Assembly (NCBI GenBank): GCA_041690535.1
Contig: JAWLHA010000029.1
Span: 1-52,228 of the forward strand
Length of the DNA: 52,228 bases
Origin: JAWLHA01 sp041690535
Lineage (GTDB): Bacteria; Pseudomonadota; Gammaproteobacteria; Thiohalomonadales; Thiohalomonadaceae
Reading direction: 5' to 3'
The notes below the pieces were generated by a model. The model had not been told where the DNA came from. It worked only from the letters and a program-made list of their open reading frames with translations, and did not search any database. A program made the position numbers and the translations under genes. The first letter of the stretch is position 1. Each line of letters opens with the position of its first letter. Positions 37,983 to 46,747 of the stretch are shown one piece after another.

Positions 37983-39464
37983 TTACTGCAAGACGAAGTC
38001 CCACTGGGCCGCCAGATCCATGCAGTTCCACTCGCCAGTGAGCCGGCGGGTGTCCGAGTGGTACACTCGCCCAAGATTGCCTGAAGGGCAGGTGGCACCG
38101 GCCCCCATGGCCACCACGGAGGCGGGTACCTCATAGCTTGTGCCATCGCAGGTCAGCGTGATCGTGGCCTCTGGGGCAGGCTGGATCCCGAAGTGGTGGG
38201 AATTCGTAAATGGTGCCGATGCGATATCGTTGAAGACCACGATCCAGCTCAATGGGTCGCCGGCGTCGCCCGGGGCGATAGGCAGCGAAAACGGCTGGTT
38301 CGCGCAACCTTCGGAGCGAAGCACGCCAGTGATCGTACCGGTCGCAAGGTAACTGCGTACGTCCGGGAGCTCCTCAAAAAGCTCCCACGTAACGTTCGCC
38401 GTAGCTTCGATCATTGGGCTGCGGGCGTACGTCAGTGTCCCGGTATAGCTTCTGCCATCATCCACGACCGTGATGTTGGAGATGAGCATTGCAGGGCTGC
38501 TGAGCCCGCTGTTGAAACCAACACTGACTGCCACCGTGTTTGGGGTGGGTTTGACTCCAGGTGCGGTGTAGGTGTTGGTTGTTGTCCCTTCCGCGTTGGC
38601 CAGGGTCCCGACGCTTCCGCTGCCTCCCGCAACTCCGTTGACCGACCAGCCCTGGCCGCCGGCGAGCAGGTAGCCCTCCTCGGTCATTGGGTGGCAGTTG
38701 GGGATCACCGCTGAGAGCGGTTGGCCATCCGGCATCTGGCCGATGCAGTCCAGGACCTTCAGGGAAACCGACTCGCCGACCTTTACCACGGCCTCGACCG
38801 GCGTCAGCAGCATTTCGGGGACGGAGATCCAGTCGCTGAAGTGCGTCGTGGTGACGGATAGGGTTCTTGCTTCAGAGTCGTGCAGCGCGCTGTCGATGAC
38901 CTGCCAGAAACCGTCGTCGCGCTGGAACGCGAACTTCATGAGCTCCGGCAGGGTGCCTGCCACTTCTGCGTCGGTGTAGCCGAACGTGATCGTCACTGGT
39001 GTGGCGAAGATCGCGCCATGGGGTGTCAGTCTGTAGGCGCCGTCGCTTCCTCCCATCGCCGTGTTCGTGATCCGTTCGATGGCAAGCTCGGTGTCTTGGG
39101 CCAAGGCGCCTGCTGGAACGGTGATGCTCAGGCGGCCGTCGGGCGACACCAGGCGACCGCCGTTGGTGCCAATGAGTGCTTTTGTCGGCACACCGACACG
39201 CTGACCCTGCGGGGTGGACGCGGGAAGGCCGGCAGACGGCGGCAGATTCCCGCTGTCGCTCGAGTCATCTCCACCACACCCGGCAACAGTGGTCAGCAGG
39301 GCGACGCAAAGGAGCGACCCGTGGATGGCCCTGGGTCGCGAACGGGTCTTGACCCCTTGCGCATCCGCTCCCTTGTGCGCATGGTGTGGAGCACCTGAGC
39401 CGGTGCCGTCCTGATGCATCAACGGATTCGGCAAAGACCGGTTATCGGAATTTCTTTTGGCCAT
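37983..39464 (-). CDS. large surface lipoprotein, ZU5-like domain
   Basis: 493 residues from ATG 39464, which has GGAGAAGG upstream. A 45-residue leader precedes a hydrophobic segment and lipobox (LLCVALLTTVAGC), then GGDDSSDSG, a low-complexity linker. The block GGRLVSPDGRLSITVPAGAL with LAIERITNT resembles the ZU5-type beta domain found in bacterial surface lipoproteins. The rest is beta-rich (LTPVEAVVKVGESVSLKVLD and Ig-like strands) with several cysteine pairs in the last 250 residues. Likely cell-surface anchored; function unknown. The long pre-lipobox region is odd and the true start could be further in, though no better start codon is visible. Confidence 0.7.
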   Translation of the reverse strand: MAKRNSDNRSLPNPLMHQDGTGSGAPHHAHKGADAQGVKTRSRPRAIHGSLLCVALLTTVAGCGGDDSSDSGNLPPSAGLPASTPQGQRVGVPTKALIGTNGGRLVSPDGRLSITVPAGALAQDTELAIERITNTAMGGSDGAYRLTPHGAIFATPVTITFGYTDAEVAGTLPELMKFAFQRDDGFWQVIDSALHDSEARTLSVTTTHFSDWISVPEMLLTPVEAVVKVGESVSLKVLDCIGQMPDGQPLSAVIPNCHPMTEEGYLLAGGQGWSVNGVAGGSGSVGTLANAEGTTTNTYTAPGVKPTPNTVAVSVGFNSGLSSPAMLISNITVVDDGRSYTGTLTYARSPMIEATANVTWELFEELPDVRSYLATGTITGVLRSEGCANQPFSLPIAPGDAGDPLSWIVVFNDIASAPFTNSHHFGIQPAPEATITLTCDGTSYEVPASVVAMGAGATCPSGNLGRVYHSDTRRLTGEWNCMDLAAQWDFVLQ

Positions 39465-39931
39465 TTTCCTTCTCCATGGGTAACCGAGCATTCTCTAATT
39501 TCACAAGGACCGCCCCAAACGTCCTGTGCATGCCTCAGCGTCGGTGACGGGTTTCCCCGTCGAGGGAGACAAACTCCAGTGTCCGCGGTCGCGCCGATGG
39601 CAGCGCGTGGGCGGTCGTCTGGAATCCCTTCAGGTTCCCCTCCCCTGTTTGGGAGCGAACCGGCGCCGCCAATGTACTGCGGTGACAGCGGCATATCGCA
39701 ATGATGGACCGCGGCAAGCAACAGGTGAGTAACAGATTCCTCGAAAAGGCGGCGACTACCGCGCCGGACTGTCGGGGGCGCCAGTGATCAATGCCTTCCG
39801 GGCACGTGAAAGGTCGCCGCGGGGGGGGCGGTCACGGTATTGCGAAAAGGTGAGGTTACGAGGGCTACGGCAGGTAACAGATAGATAACCGTTTTCGCCG
39901 ACACATTGGCTTCATCCTGCTGCTGCGCCGG
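39465..39931. other. intergenic region, nothing recognised
   Basis: About 470 bases upstream of the lipoprotein gene with no supported gene, RNA or clear repeat. It should contain the promoter of the lipoprotein gene. Confidence 0.35.
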
Positions 39932-40026
39932 GACGAACAGTACAGTAGCGAAGGTCGAGTGCGGTGATCCTGCGACCGCACCCTGATTGGCATCAGCGGG
40001 AGGCAGTCGGGGGGGCGAGTAGTCAC
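39932..40026. repeat. MITE-B copy 6, right-end fragment
   Basis: GACGAACAGTACAGTAGCG through CATCAGCGGGAGGCAGTCG to GGGGCGAGTAGTCAC matches the last 95 bases of the long MITE-B form with substitutions (GTCAC instead of GTTAC at the tip). The left half is missing. The stretch from here to 40252 holds no supported gene. Confidence 0.75.
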
Positions 40027-40252
40027 TGCAGATATTGCGTATCCGGAAAAACGGTTTTGGCACCAGGGGGGCAGGCCTGGCGGGAAGAGCGGCCTTCCAG
40101 AGGGTTGTCCAAACCCAGTCGCCCTCAGGAGTGCATCGCTTCGACCGGGGGGCGGAACCGCTGTTTCGCTGTGCGGGCGACCCCGGCTCGACAACGCCGC
40201 CGTGGTCGTCCGCACTCGGTCCCAGGGTTGGAATCAGTCGGCTCAGGGCGCT

Positions 40253-41095
40253 TCACCCTGGTGCCTTCTTTCCACTAAGCGCGCGGCGGATCTCCTGCAG
40301 CTTCGTCTTCACGCGTGCGGCGTTCTGGGGGCCCATGCGCACCATGATCTTCTGCCCGGCCGAGAGTGCCTCCAGGCGCGGATCGGCAAACTTGTATAGC
40401 ACGTGGGGCCTTACCAGCCTGATGGGCCCGCTTACGTCGGGGCTGGCAAGGAGGTCGTCTAGGACGTCCACCAGCCGATCATTGAAGTAATGGTCGGGAT
40501 AGCCGAGCTCCTCGAAGGCCCGTTGGAAGAGCGGGTAAAGGCGAATGTACTGCGCTGCCAGCATGTCCGCATTGAGTGACTCCAGCACACGCACATAGGG
40601 CGCGTAGCGATTGAAGTTCTCGGCACTCAGATACTCGTCGTCCTCCTCTCCGCGCGTGAGAAAGCGCCCCGGCACTCGCTTCAGGGGTCTCACCTTCTCC
40701 GGGACTTTCTCCCGGGTCAGATTGTCCACTGCCGCGGCGATGCGGGGGATGATGTGCTCCGGATTGAACAGGGAGTCGAATGATTCCGCTCCCAACAGGT
40801 TCGACAGGGTCTCTCGTACCATGCCATCACTGTCGGATAACTCCGGCAGTAGGGGCTCGATGGCACGTTGGATGGGCTCCTCAACCGTCTGTTCGACCTC
40901 TCCGGGTTCAGGGATGGGGTGGCGGATCACCGGCTCAGTGGTTTCCCGGAGCGGCTCGGCAGCCCGGTAGACGGTGGTTGTTGCGGGTTCGAGCACGGGG
41001 GCCTCGACCATGGTGGTGTCGAAATGGTTGTAGGCGAGATAGGTGACCAAAATGGCCCCGGCTGCGGCGACTGCAAGAGGGAAGGACCTGTGCAT
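40253..41095 (-). CDS. DUF3014 family membrane-anchored protein
   Basis: 280 residues from ATG 41095 (288 if a start at 41119 is used). One N-terminal membrane anchor (PLAVAAAGAILVTYLAYNHF) is followed by a proline/glutamate-rich stalk (EPVIRHPIPEPGEVEQTVEE). A conserved helical DUF3014 domain follows: LPELSDSDGMVRETLSNLLG, LTREKVPEKVRPLKRVPGRF, NFNRYAPYVRVLE and YIRLYPLFQRAFEELGYPD. Most of it should be periplasmic. The family has no assigned function. It ends close to a repeat-bearing gap, and its start side faces MITE-A copy 5. Confidence 0.85.
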   Translation of the reverse strand: MHRSFPLAVAAAGAILVTYLAYNHFDTTMVEAPVLEPATTTVYRAAEPLRETTEPVIRHPIPEPGEVEQTVEEPIQRAIEPLLPELSDSDGMVRETLSNLLGAESFDSLFNPEHIIPRIAAAVDNLTREKVPEKVRPLKRVPGRFLTRGEEDDEYLSAENFNRYAPYVRVLESLNADMLAAQYIRLYPLFQRAFEELGYPDHYFNDRLVDVLDDLLASPDVSGPIRLVRPHVLYKFADPRLEALSAGQKIMVRMGPQNAARVKTKLQEIRRALSGKKAPG

Positions 41096-41200
41096 GACAC
41101 GTACCACAACGGATGGCAAATGAACTGTTTTGCTGGGTTGTTCGAGATGCTGCGTGTGGTGCTACCTTCCATCAAGATGCGCAGGGAGTCAAGAAGGGCG

Positions 41201-41366
41201 CAGGGTGAACGCATACTAACGTCACGGCCGTGCTGTGAGCGACGTAAGTCCTTGAAAGCAGGTACGCTGTAAATACATCCCTGTACGCTCGACGGCCGCG
41301 TCCATGCGGCCGACGACCTGCTTTCAAGGACTTACGTCGCTCTTGGGTGAGTATGCGTTTACCCTG
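41201..41366. repeat. MITE-A copy 5 (166 bp) with 10-bp target duplication
   Basis: CAGGGTGAACGCATACTAAC and GTGAGTATGCGTTTACCCTG are the ends. Exact direct repeats AAGAAGGGCG lie at 41191-41200 and 41367-41376. It is the same length as copy 3. The centre carries the CTCGACGGCCGCGTCCATGC palindrome seen in copies 1, 3, 6 and 9. The remaining 400 bases to the haloperoxidase gene contain one short GGAGGGTGGATGAGCGCAGC hairpin arm related to MITE-C (41541-41572) and no supported gene. Confidence 0.94.
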
Positions 41367-41770
41367 AAGAAGGGCGGCTGCCGCGTGACTGCCCGTGCAC
41401 CGCGAGCGGCGTGGGTAGGTCCTGCGGAAGCGGCTAGATGACCAACCGTGTCCGGCAGGGGCAACGCCAATGATCGGGTGCGGGCGCCCTCACGTTTACT
41501 AAACCGCTTGGCTGTGTCGAAATACATCCGGTGTGCAAAGTACGGAGGGTGGATGAGCGCAGCGCATCCACCGCCGGCTCGCGGCCCCGCCACTCACGGG
41601 CGGTCTGGCCTTGCCAGCCTTCCCTTGGTTGGCGGTTATGCTGATGTTTGACACCCCCCCGCGTGAGACTAAGCTCTGAGTGGTCTTTTTTTGCCATGGG
41701 TTCCGCACGACATCTCGGTTGATGCGGGCTATTGAAGGAGGGCAGTGTCTAAAGGGGAGGGTACAGCATC

Positions 41771-43363
41771 ATGCGGAGCGCGTGGCGGCGTGGGGCAGTG
41801 ACATTGGTGGCCGTGTCCGGCCTGAGCCTGGCGGCGGTCGGCTGGGCCGGCGGGTTTGCAGGCGGACACCAGGAGTTCTATGGACCGGGGTTCGAGGAGC
41901 TTCCGGCCGTATCGCAAGGGACCCCGATCTTGCCGGACAACGCGCAGGCGGTGGATCGCATCCACTACTGGAACGAGATCATGCTGGCCGCCAACGCACT
42001 TGACCACACGCCGGTGGCGCCCGAGGAAACCCGCGTCTTCGGCGAGCAGGCAGGCCCCCATCGCACCGCGCGCGCCTTCGCCATCGTGCACATCGCCATT
42101 TTCGATGCGGTAAACGCCATCCGCGGCGGCTACAAGAGCTATACCGGTCTCCCGGAGCCGGGGGGGAAAGCATCGCTCGATGCTGCAATTGCGCAGGCCG
42201 CGCACGATACGCTCGTTGCTCTCTATCCGTCCCAAGCCCATGGCTTTGATGCTCACCTTGCCAGCGACATCGCACAGCTGCCGCACAGCGGTGCCACCAA
42301 GCGAGGGCGCGCGGTGGGCGCCAAGGCCGCCGCCAAAATCCTCGCCCTGCGAAAAAACGACGGATCTGATTTTGTCGAACCTCGGATCGGGATCGACTAC
42401 ATCACCTCGGATGCGCCGGGGCAGTGGCGCCAGGACCCGATCAGTCTCGGGCCTCTCGCACTGGGGGCCTACTGGGGCGAGGTCAAACCCTTTGTGCTGC
42501 GCTCGGGGGCGCAGTTCCGCGTCCCCTCGCCCCCCTCGCTCACCAGTCGCGTTTATGCGGAGGCCTTCGATGAGGTTCTGCGTCTGGGGGGCGACGGCGT
42601 GGTGACGCCCACCGAACGCACCGCCGAGCAGACCATGATCGGGATCGCCTGGGCCTATGACGGTACGCCAGGTTTGGGAACGCCGCCCCGCGCGTTGAAC
42701 CAGATCACTGTGCAGATAGCCGACCAGATGCAGGCGGATGCGGTCGAGCTGGCGCGGCTGCTGGCTCTCGTGAATGTCGCCATGGCCGACACGGCCATCG
42801 CCGCTTGGGAGTCGAAATATCGCTACAGCTTCTGGCGCCCCGTGACCGGGATCCGTGAGGCCGACGAGGGCACTGGGCCAACCGGCGCGGGCGACGGGAA
42901 TCCGCGCACCGCTGGCGATCCCAACTACACGCCTTTGGGCGCCCCCGCCAGCAATCTCAACGCCCCCAATTTCAGTCCCCCGTTCCCCGCCTACCCATCG
43001 GGACACGCCGGATTTGGCGCTGCGACTTTTGAGATCCTCCGCGGTTTCTACGGCACAGATGACATCGCCTTCACGTTCATGTCCGATGAGTATGACGGCA
43101 TGACGCTGGACAACATGGGACAGGTCCGGGAGGGCGAACCCCTGGATTACGCCTCGCTCTCGGAGGCCGAGGAGGAACTAGGCCAGAGTCGAATTTACCT
43201 CGGCATCCACTGGTCCTTCGACAAGACCGAGGGGATCATGCAGGGCCGCAGGGTGGCGGACTTCGTGGAGGACCACGTCTTCCAACCGGTGAGACCGCGG
43301 AAGGGGGATGCGGCGAAGGGGTGGAAAGGGAAGGGCGCGGTGGCCAAACACGAGCGGCTATGA
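41771..43363 (+). CDS. vanadium-dependent haloperoxidase / PAP2-family secreted protein
   Basis: 530 residues. N-terminal signal peptide (AVTLVAVSGLSLAAVGWAGG), then the helical body usual for bacterial vanadium haloperoxidase-like proteins (HYWNEIMLAANALDHTP, FAIVHIAIFDAVNAI). The vanadate/phosphate-binding residues are visible in order: Lys and Arg in SKYRYSFWRPVTGI, the Ser-Gly-His loop in YPSGHAGFGAATF, and Arg...His in SRIYLGIHWSFD. It is either a periplasmic haloperoxidase using H2O2 and halide or an acid phosphatase of the same fold. The C-terminus is basic and lysine-rich (RKGDAAKGWKGKG). A weak GAGGG lies upstream of the ATG. It is a single gene ending in a strong hairpin. Confidence 0.88.
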   Translation: MRSAWRRGAVTLVAVSGLSLAAVGWAGGFAGGHQEFYGPGFEELPAVSQGTPILPDNAQAVDRIHYWNEIMLAANALDHTPVAPEETRVFGEQAGPHRTARAFAIVHIAIFDAVNAIRGGYKSYTGLPEPGGKASLDAAIAQAAHDTLVALYPSQAHGFDAHLASDIAQLPHSGATKRGRAVGAKAAAKILALRKNDGSDFVEPRIGIDYITSDAPGQWRQDPISLGPLALGAYWGEVKPFVLRSGAQFRVPSPPSLTSRVYAEAFDEVLRLGGDGVVTPTERTAEQTMIGIAWAYDGTPGLGTPPRALNQITVQIADQMQADAVELARLLALVNVAMADTAIAAWESKYRYSFWRPVTGIREADEGTGPTGAGDGNPRTAGDPNYTPLGAPASNLNAPNFSPPFPAYPSGHAGFGAATFEILRGFYGTDDIAFTFMSDEYDGMTLDNMGQVREGEPLDYASLSEAEEELGQSRIYLGIHWSFDKTEGIMQGRRVADFVEDHVFQPVRPRKGDAAKGWKGKGAVAKHERL

Positions 43364-43393
43364 ACCTCGGCCGCCCGGCTGCCGACCCTTTCA

Positions 43394-43421
43394 GGCCGCA
43401 AGCGGTTTTCCGCTTGCGGCC
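43394..43421. terminator. perfect 12-bp hairpin between convergent genes
   Basis: GGCCGCAAGCGG (43394-43405), loop TTTT, CCGCTTGCGGCC (43410-43421). It lies exactly between the stop codons of the plus-strand haloperoxidase and the minus-strand PEP-CTERM gene, so it can serve both as a bidirectional terminator, although there is no T-run. Confidence 0.6.
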
Positions 43422-43430
43422 CTGCGCCAT

Positions 43431-44057
43431 TCATCCTTGACCCACCGCTGCTTTTCGTCTTGTCAGCACAAGACCACCGAGCCCGAGACTCAACAGTAAG
43501 AGCGTGGAGGGCTCGGGCACCGAACTCACCTCATAGTGAATGCTGCCATTCCAGATCCGTGGCATGAAGGTCGTGGAGAATGGATAGGCGACCCCGGCGC
43601 CCTCCAGGATTTGGAGGTCGGCATTTGATGCGGCGATATTACCCACCCCCGTGCCGTTGGTGTACCGCATGGTCGAAGTTGATATGCCGGTGATGTACAG
43701 GGCTGTGGTCCCCGCCGCGTTCAAGATGAAATCGGCCACGTCGAAGAAGCTGGGGGTGTTGCCGGAAGAGCTGACCGATCCGCTGTCGATCAACGTCCAG
43801 GCAGACGGGTCATTGTTGGAGCCGACCCACGTACCGCTCTTGCTGTAGATCTCGATGTCCCACGTCCCTGCGTTGAGATTCAGATCGAATCCGGTGACAG
43901 TCAATGCAGCATCCATGGTGACGACATCGAACATGTTCCCGCTCTGGCCATTATTGCTCGCGAAGGTCGTTGTCAGGATGGCGCTATTGGCTTCGGTTGT
44001 AACGGTCGCAGCTGCAATGGCGGCGGATAGGATGCACAAACGTCTTGATAGTCTCAT
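43431..44057 (-). CDS. PEP-CTERM sorting-domain protein
   Basis: 208 residues from ATG 44057 with AGGAAG upstream. Signal peptide (LCILSAAIAAATVTTEANSA), then a beta-rich body low in charged residues with many Gly/Ser/Thr/Asn. The C-terminal PEP-CTERM signal comprises SSVPEPST, a hydrophobic helix (LLLLSLGLGGLVL) and basic TRRKAA. PEP-CTERM proteins are cleaved and sorted by exosortase (EpsH) and are typical of exopolysaccharide or biofilm producers. The exosortase should be elsewhere in the genome. Its body resembles carbohydrate-binding jelly-roll proteins, but I cannot assign a ligand. Confidence 0.88.
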   Translation of the reverse strand: MRLSRRLCILSAAIAAATVTTEANSAILTTTFASNNGQSGNMFDVVTMDAALTVTGFDLNLNAGTWDIEIYSKSGTWVGSNNDPSAWTLIDSGSVSSSGNTPSFFDVADFILNAAGTTALYITGISTSTMRYTNGTGVGNIAASNADLQILEGAGVAYPFSTTFMPRIWNGSIHYEVSSVPEPSTLLLLSLGLGGLVLTRRKAAVGQG

Positions 44058-44458
44058 GGTCATCTTCCTGGTTGATCTCTTGCCACACCTCAGTGGGACT
44101 TGCCCGTCGGAGGAAGCCCGCCGATTGCCCGTGTGATTCGACAGTCCACGCAAGATCGCCCTCGTTCCCAAACCGCCTGTGGCGCGGTCACGGAAAACCG
44201 ATGAACGTCGGACCAAGGCAAGTGGCTCACCGGGGATGTGCCGGTATTCCCCTTGTTGGAAATCGCCTTGCGAGTGGGTGAAAACCCTCGTGTTCATAGT
44301 AGACACAGCAAGGCATATTGATATGCGGGAAATCCCTCTGCTCGTCTACTGGATTTCCCCCAGGGCAACTACAGGAGGTGCCCTGTCGGGATGTACAGGG
44401 AACCGTCCCGATTTCACCTTGGGGGGATGGACGCCATGACAACTGTTCGAAGCTTTCA
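44058..44458. other. intergenic region with three adjacent hairpins
   Basis: Three hairpins follow one another: GGGAAATCC (44327-44335)/GGATTTCCC (44351-44359), CAGGGCA (44361-44367)/TGCCCTG (44379-44385), and TCGGGA (44386-44391)/TCCCGA (44406-44411). They lie just downstream of the ABC-F stop on its strand and 270 bp upstream of the PEP-CTERM start. They could terminate the ABC-F transcript or form a structured leader. No gene is seen. Confidence 0.45.
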
Positions 44459-46054
44459 TCACGTCCCCAACGACAGATGCTCCTCCACCCCGATGTGCTC
44501 CAGGAAATGGCCGTCGTGGCTCACAACCAACAGCGCCCCCGCGTACGCACTCAATGCCTGCTCGAGCGCGGCAATGGACTCCAGGTCCTGGTGATTGGTG
44601 GGTTCGTCCAGGAGAAGCAGCGGCGGCGGAGTGGGGCCAAGCAACAGACACGCAAGGGCCACTTTCAGCCGTTCCCCCCCGCTGAGTTCACCGACGGGGC
44701 AGAGGGCCTTCTCCCGGCGCAGGCGTACCGCAGCAAGGCGGGTGCGGTAGTCGGATTCCGTTAGGCCCGGACTGAGACGCCGGAAGTTGGCCAGTGCGTG
44801 CTGCGCATCGTCCAGGAGCGTCAGGTGCTGATCCAGGTAACCGGTCGGCACACGGCAGTTCAGGGTGCCGCTTCGGGGGATCAGGACGCCGGTGATGAGC
44901 CGCAACAGCGTGCTCTTGCCGCTGCCGTTCGGACCGCTGATCGCCAACCGTTGAGGGCTGAACAGATCGAAACTGAGCCCATGGATGAGAGGGCGCGTCC
45001 CGTAGTCAAAGGTCAGCTCGCGCACTTCGAGCAAATGCCTCCCCTCGGGGACGTGCAGCGGGGCGAGGGCCATTTCGATGGGCTTCACCTGCTCCAATCG
45101 CGCCTCGGCCTGTCGTTTGCGCTCCTCCGCCTCGGCGACCCGTGCGTGGTGATCGCGAGCGAGCCGACCGACGGTCGCCTCGCTTCGTTCCTTGGCGAGA
45201 TCCAGCAGGACCTTGGCTTGGTTGGCGGTGCGTCGCTTGGCCTTGCCGCGGCCAAGGCGCCTCTGCTGGCGTTCCAACACGGCTTGGCGCTGACGTTCCT
45301 GCTGCTTCAACTGGAGTGCCGCCCGGGTCGCTTCACGTTCCGCGGCAGTGGTCTCGGCCTCCTTGGTCTGTTGATAACGTGCCCACGGGCCACTGTACGC
45401 CTTCAGACCGAGGCTGGAGAGTTCAAGAATGCGGCTGGCATGCTCGAGCAGGGTCCGGTCGTGGCTCACCATCAGCACACCCCCCCCAAAGCGCTTCAAT
45501 CCTTCCAGAAGCATGTGTCGTGACGGGCCATCCAGGTGGTTGGTCGGTTCATCGAGAAGCAGCAGGTCGGGTTTGCCGAGCAGGGCACCGGCCAGTTGGA
45601 GGCGGGTCAACTCGCCTCCGCTGCAACTGCCGAGGGGTTGCTCAAGATCGAGCCGATCCAGGGCGAAGTCCTCTAGGACCTCGTGCAGACGGCTCTCCAG
45701 ATCCCACGCCTCGCCGACCGCGTCGAAGTCGGCCGGATCACAGTGCCCCGCAGCGATCCGGCGCAAGGCAAGGAGCACTTCGCGGCAGCCGAGGAGATCC
45801 ACGACCTGGGCCTTCGGCATTGGACGATACTCCTGGGGAACGTAGGCGATGCGCCCTCGAACCGTAACGGAGCCGGCGTCCGGACGTTGTCCGCCCGCCA
45901 GCAGGCGCAGCAGGGTGCTCTTGCCGGACCCGTTGCGGCCCACCAGCGCCGTCAGGCCCGGGTGCAGCACAACATCTATGAGCTCAAAAAGGGGAGTGCC
46001 GTCGGGAAGGCTGACGGCGAGGCCTTGGGCCTCGAGCAGCGGAGGTAATGCCAT
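44459..46054 (-). CDS. ABC-F family ATPase
   Basis: 531 residues, two ABC domains and no membrane segments. First domain: Walker A GRNGSGKST (39-47), signature CSGGELTRLQLAGAL, Walker B LLLLDEPTNHLD. The linker (about 215-320) is a highly charged coiled coil rich in Arg, Lys, Glu and Gln (RQRQAVLERQQRRLGRGKAK). Second domain: GPNGSGKST, LSGGERLKVALACLL, LLLLDEPTNHQD. ABC-F proteins bind the ribosomal E site and act on stalled or antibiotic-bound ribosomes, or as translation factors. The linker is shorter than in Uup and there is no C-terminal Uup-type coiled coil, so the subfamily is uncertain. No drug-resistance neighbour points to a substrate. Confidence 0.9.
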   Translation of the reverse strand: MALPPLLEAQGLAVSLPDGTPLFELIDVVLHPGLTALVGRNGSGKSTLLRLLAGGQRPDAGSVTVRGRIAYVPQEYRPMPKAQVVDLLGCREVLLALRRIAAGHCDPADFDAVGEAWDLESRLHEVLEDFALDRLDLEQPLGSCSGGELTRLQLAGALLGKPDLLLLDEPTNHLDGPSRHMLLEGLKRFGGGVLMVSHDRTLLEHASRILELSSLGLKAYSGPWARYQQTKEAETTAAEREATRAALQLKQQERQRQAVLERQQRRLGRGKAKRRTANQAKVLLDLAKERSEATVGRLARDHHARVAEAEERKRQAEARLEQVKPIEMALAPLHVPEGRHLLEVRELTFDYGTRPLIHGLSFDLFSPQRLAISGPNGSGKSTLLRLITGVLIPRSGTLNCRVPTGYLDQHLTLLDDAQHALANFRRLSPGLTESDYRTRLAAVRLRREKALCPVGELSGGERLKVALACLLLGPTPPPLLLLDEPTNHQDLESIAALEQALSAYAGALLVVSHDGHFLEHIGVEEHLSLGT

Positions 46055-46184
46055 GGCAATGGATCCTGGTGCGTGGATGAAAAGGTTCGACGCAAAGGAT
46101 TCAGTTGCTCACTGGCAAGCCCGCTCCGTTGTGGGGAAAGTTGAGGTAACTCTAGCGGTTTCTGGCGCAGCCGGCAACACCTTG

Positions 46185-46450
46185 CAGGGTAAACGCATAC
46201 TTACCCAGAGCGATGTAAGCCCTTGAAAGCAGGCCGTCGGCCGGATGGACGCGGCCGTCGAGCGTACATGGATGGAAGATGATTGCTCCTGCATAATCTT
46301 CACTCCCGACATCCATGTCGGTCGGAAGATGATTGCTCCTGCATAATCTTCACTCCCGACATCCATGTCGGTCGTATTCACAGCCGTGCCTGCTTTCAAG
46401 GGCTTACATCGCTCAAAGCACGGCCGTGACGTAAGTATGCGTTTACCCTG
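46185..46450. repeat. MITE-A copy 6 (266 bp) with near-perfect 10-bp target duplication
   Basis: CAGGGTAAACGCATACTTAC and GTAAGTATGCGTTTACCCTG are the ends. Flanks CAACACCTTG (46175-46184) and CAACATCTTG (46451-46460) agree in 9 of 10 bases. The length is exactly 166 + 100, because two tandem copies of a 50-bp unit sit in the centre. Confidence 0.93.
46274..46373. repeat. two tandem 50-bp units nested in MITE-A copy 6
   Basis: Units 46274-46323 and 46324-46373 are identical (start GGAAGATGATTGCTCCTGCA, end CGACATCCATGTCGGTC, which itself is a CCGACAT-CC-ATGTCGG palindrome). The same unit occurs once in MITE-A at 50451-50716 and at least once in the copy at 52095, in the opposite orientation. 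It is absent from copies 3 and 5. Confidence 0.9.
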
Positions 46451-46564
46451 CAACATCTTGCCCGGAGGCGTAGAACGCGGTCGCAAGGGCTATATACGAC
46501 AGAGAGTCGGCCCCGCAGCGTCCTGTGCCGCGGGACCCGGTCCGGGTTGCTGTGGTGGGCCTAG

Positions 46565-46747
46565 AACACCGAACAGATAAATCCGACGCGCCCAACATGT
46601 AGGGTGGATAAGCGCAGCGCATCCACCAAATCGACGCCGCACGGTGGATGCGCTGCGCTTATCCACCCTACCTCGGTTCGCTATCCCCGCCACCTGCGGC
46701 GCAACTTGGCTGCGATTGGCGATCTTTCGGTTTACCTGTTCGGTGTT
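46565..46747. repeat. MITE-C copy 2 (183 bp), flanked by CTAG
   Basis: Ends AACACCGAACAG and CTGTTCGGTGTT lie between CTAG (46561-46564) and CTAG (46748-46751). Arms 46599-46627 and 46643-46671 are identical to those of copy 1 and in the same orientation, but the 15-base spacer AAATCGACGCCGCAC is the reverse complement of that in copy 1 with one change. The right CTAG supplies the stop codon of the TonB-receptor remnant. Confidence 0.85.
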
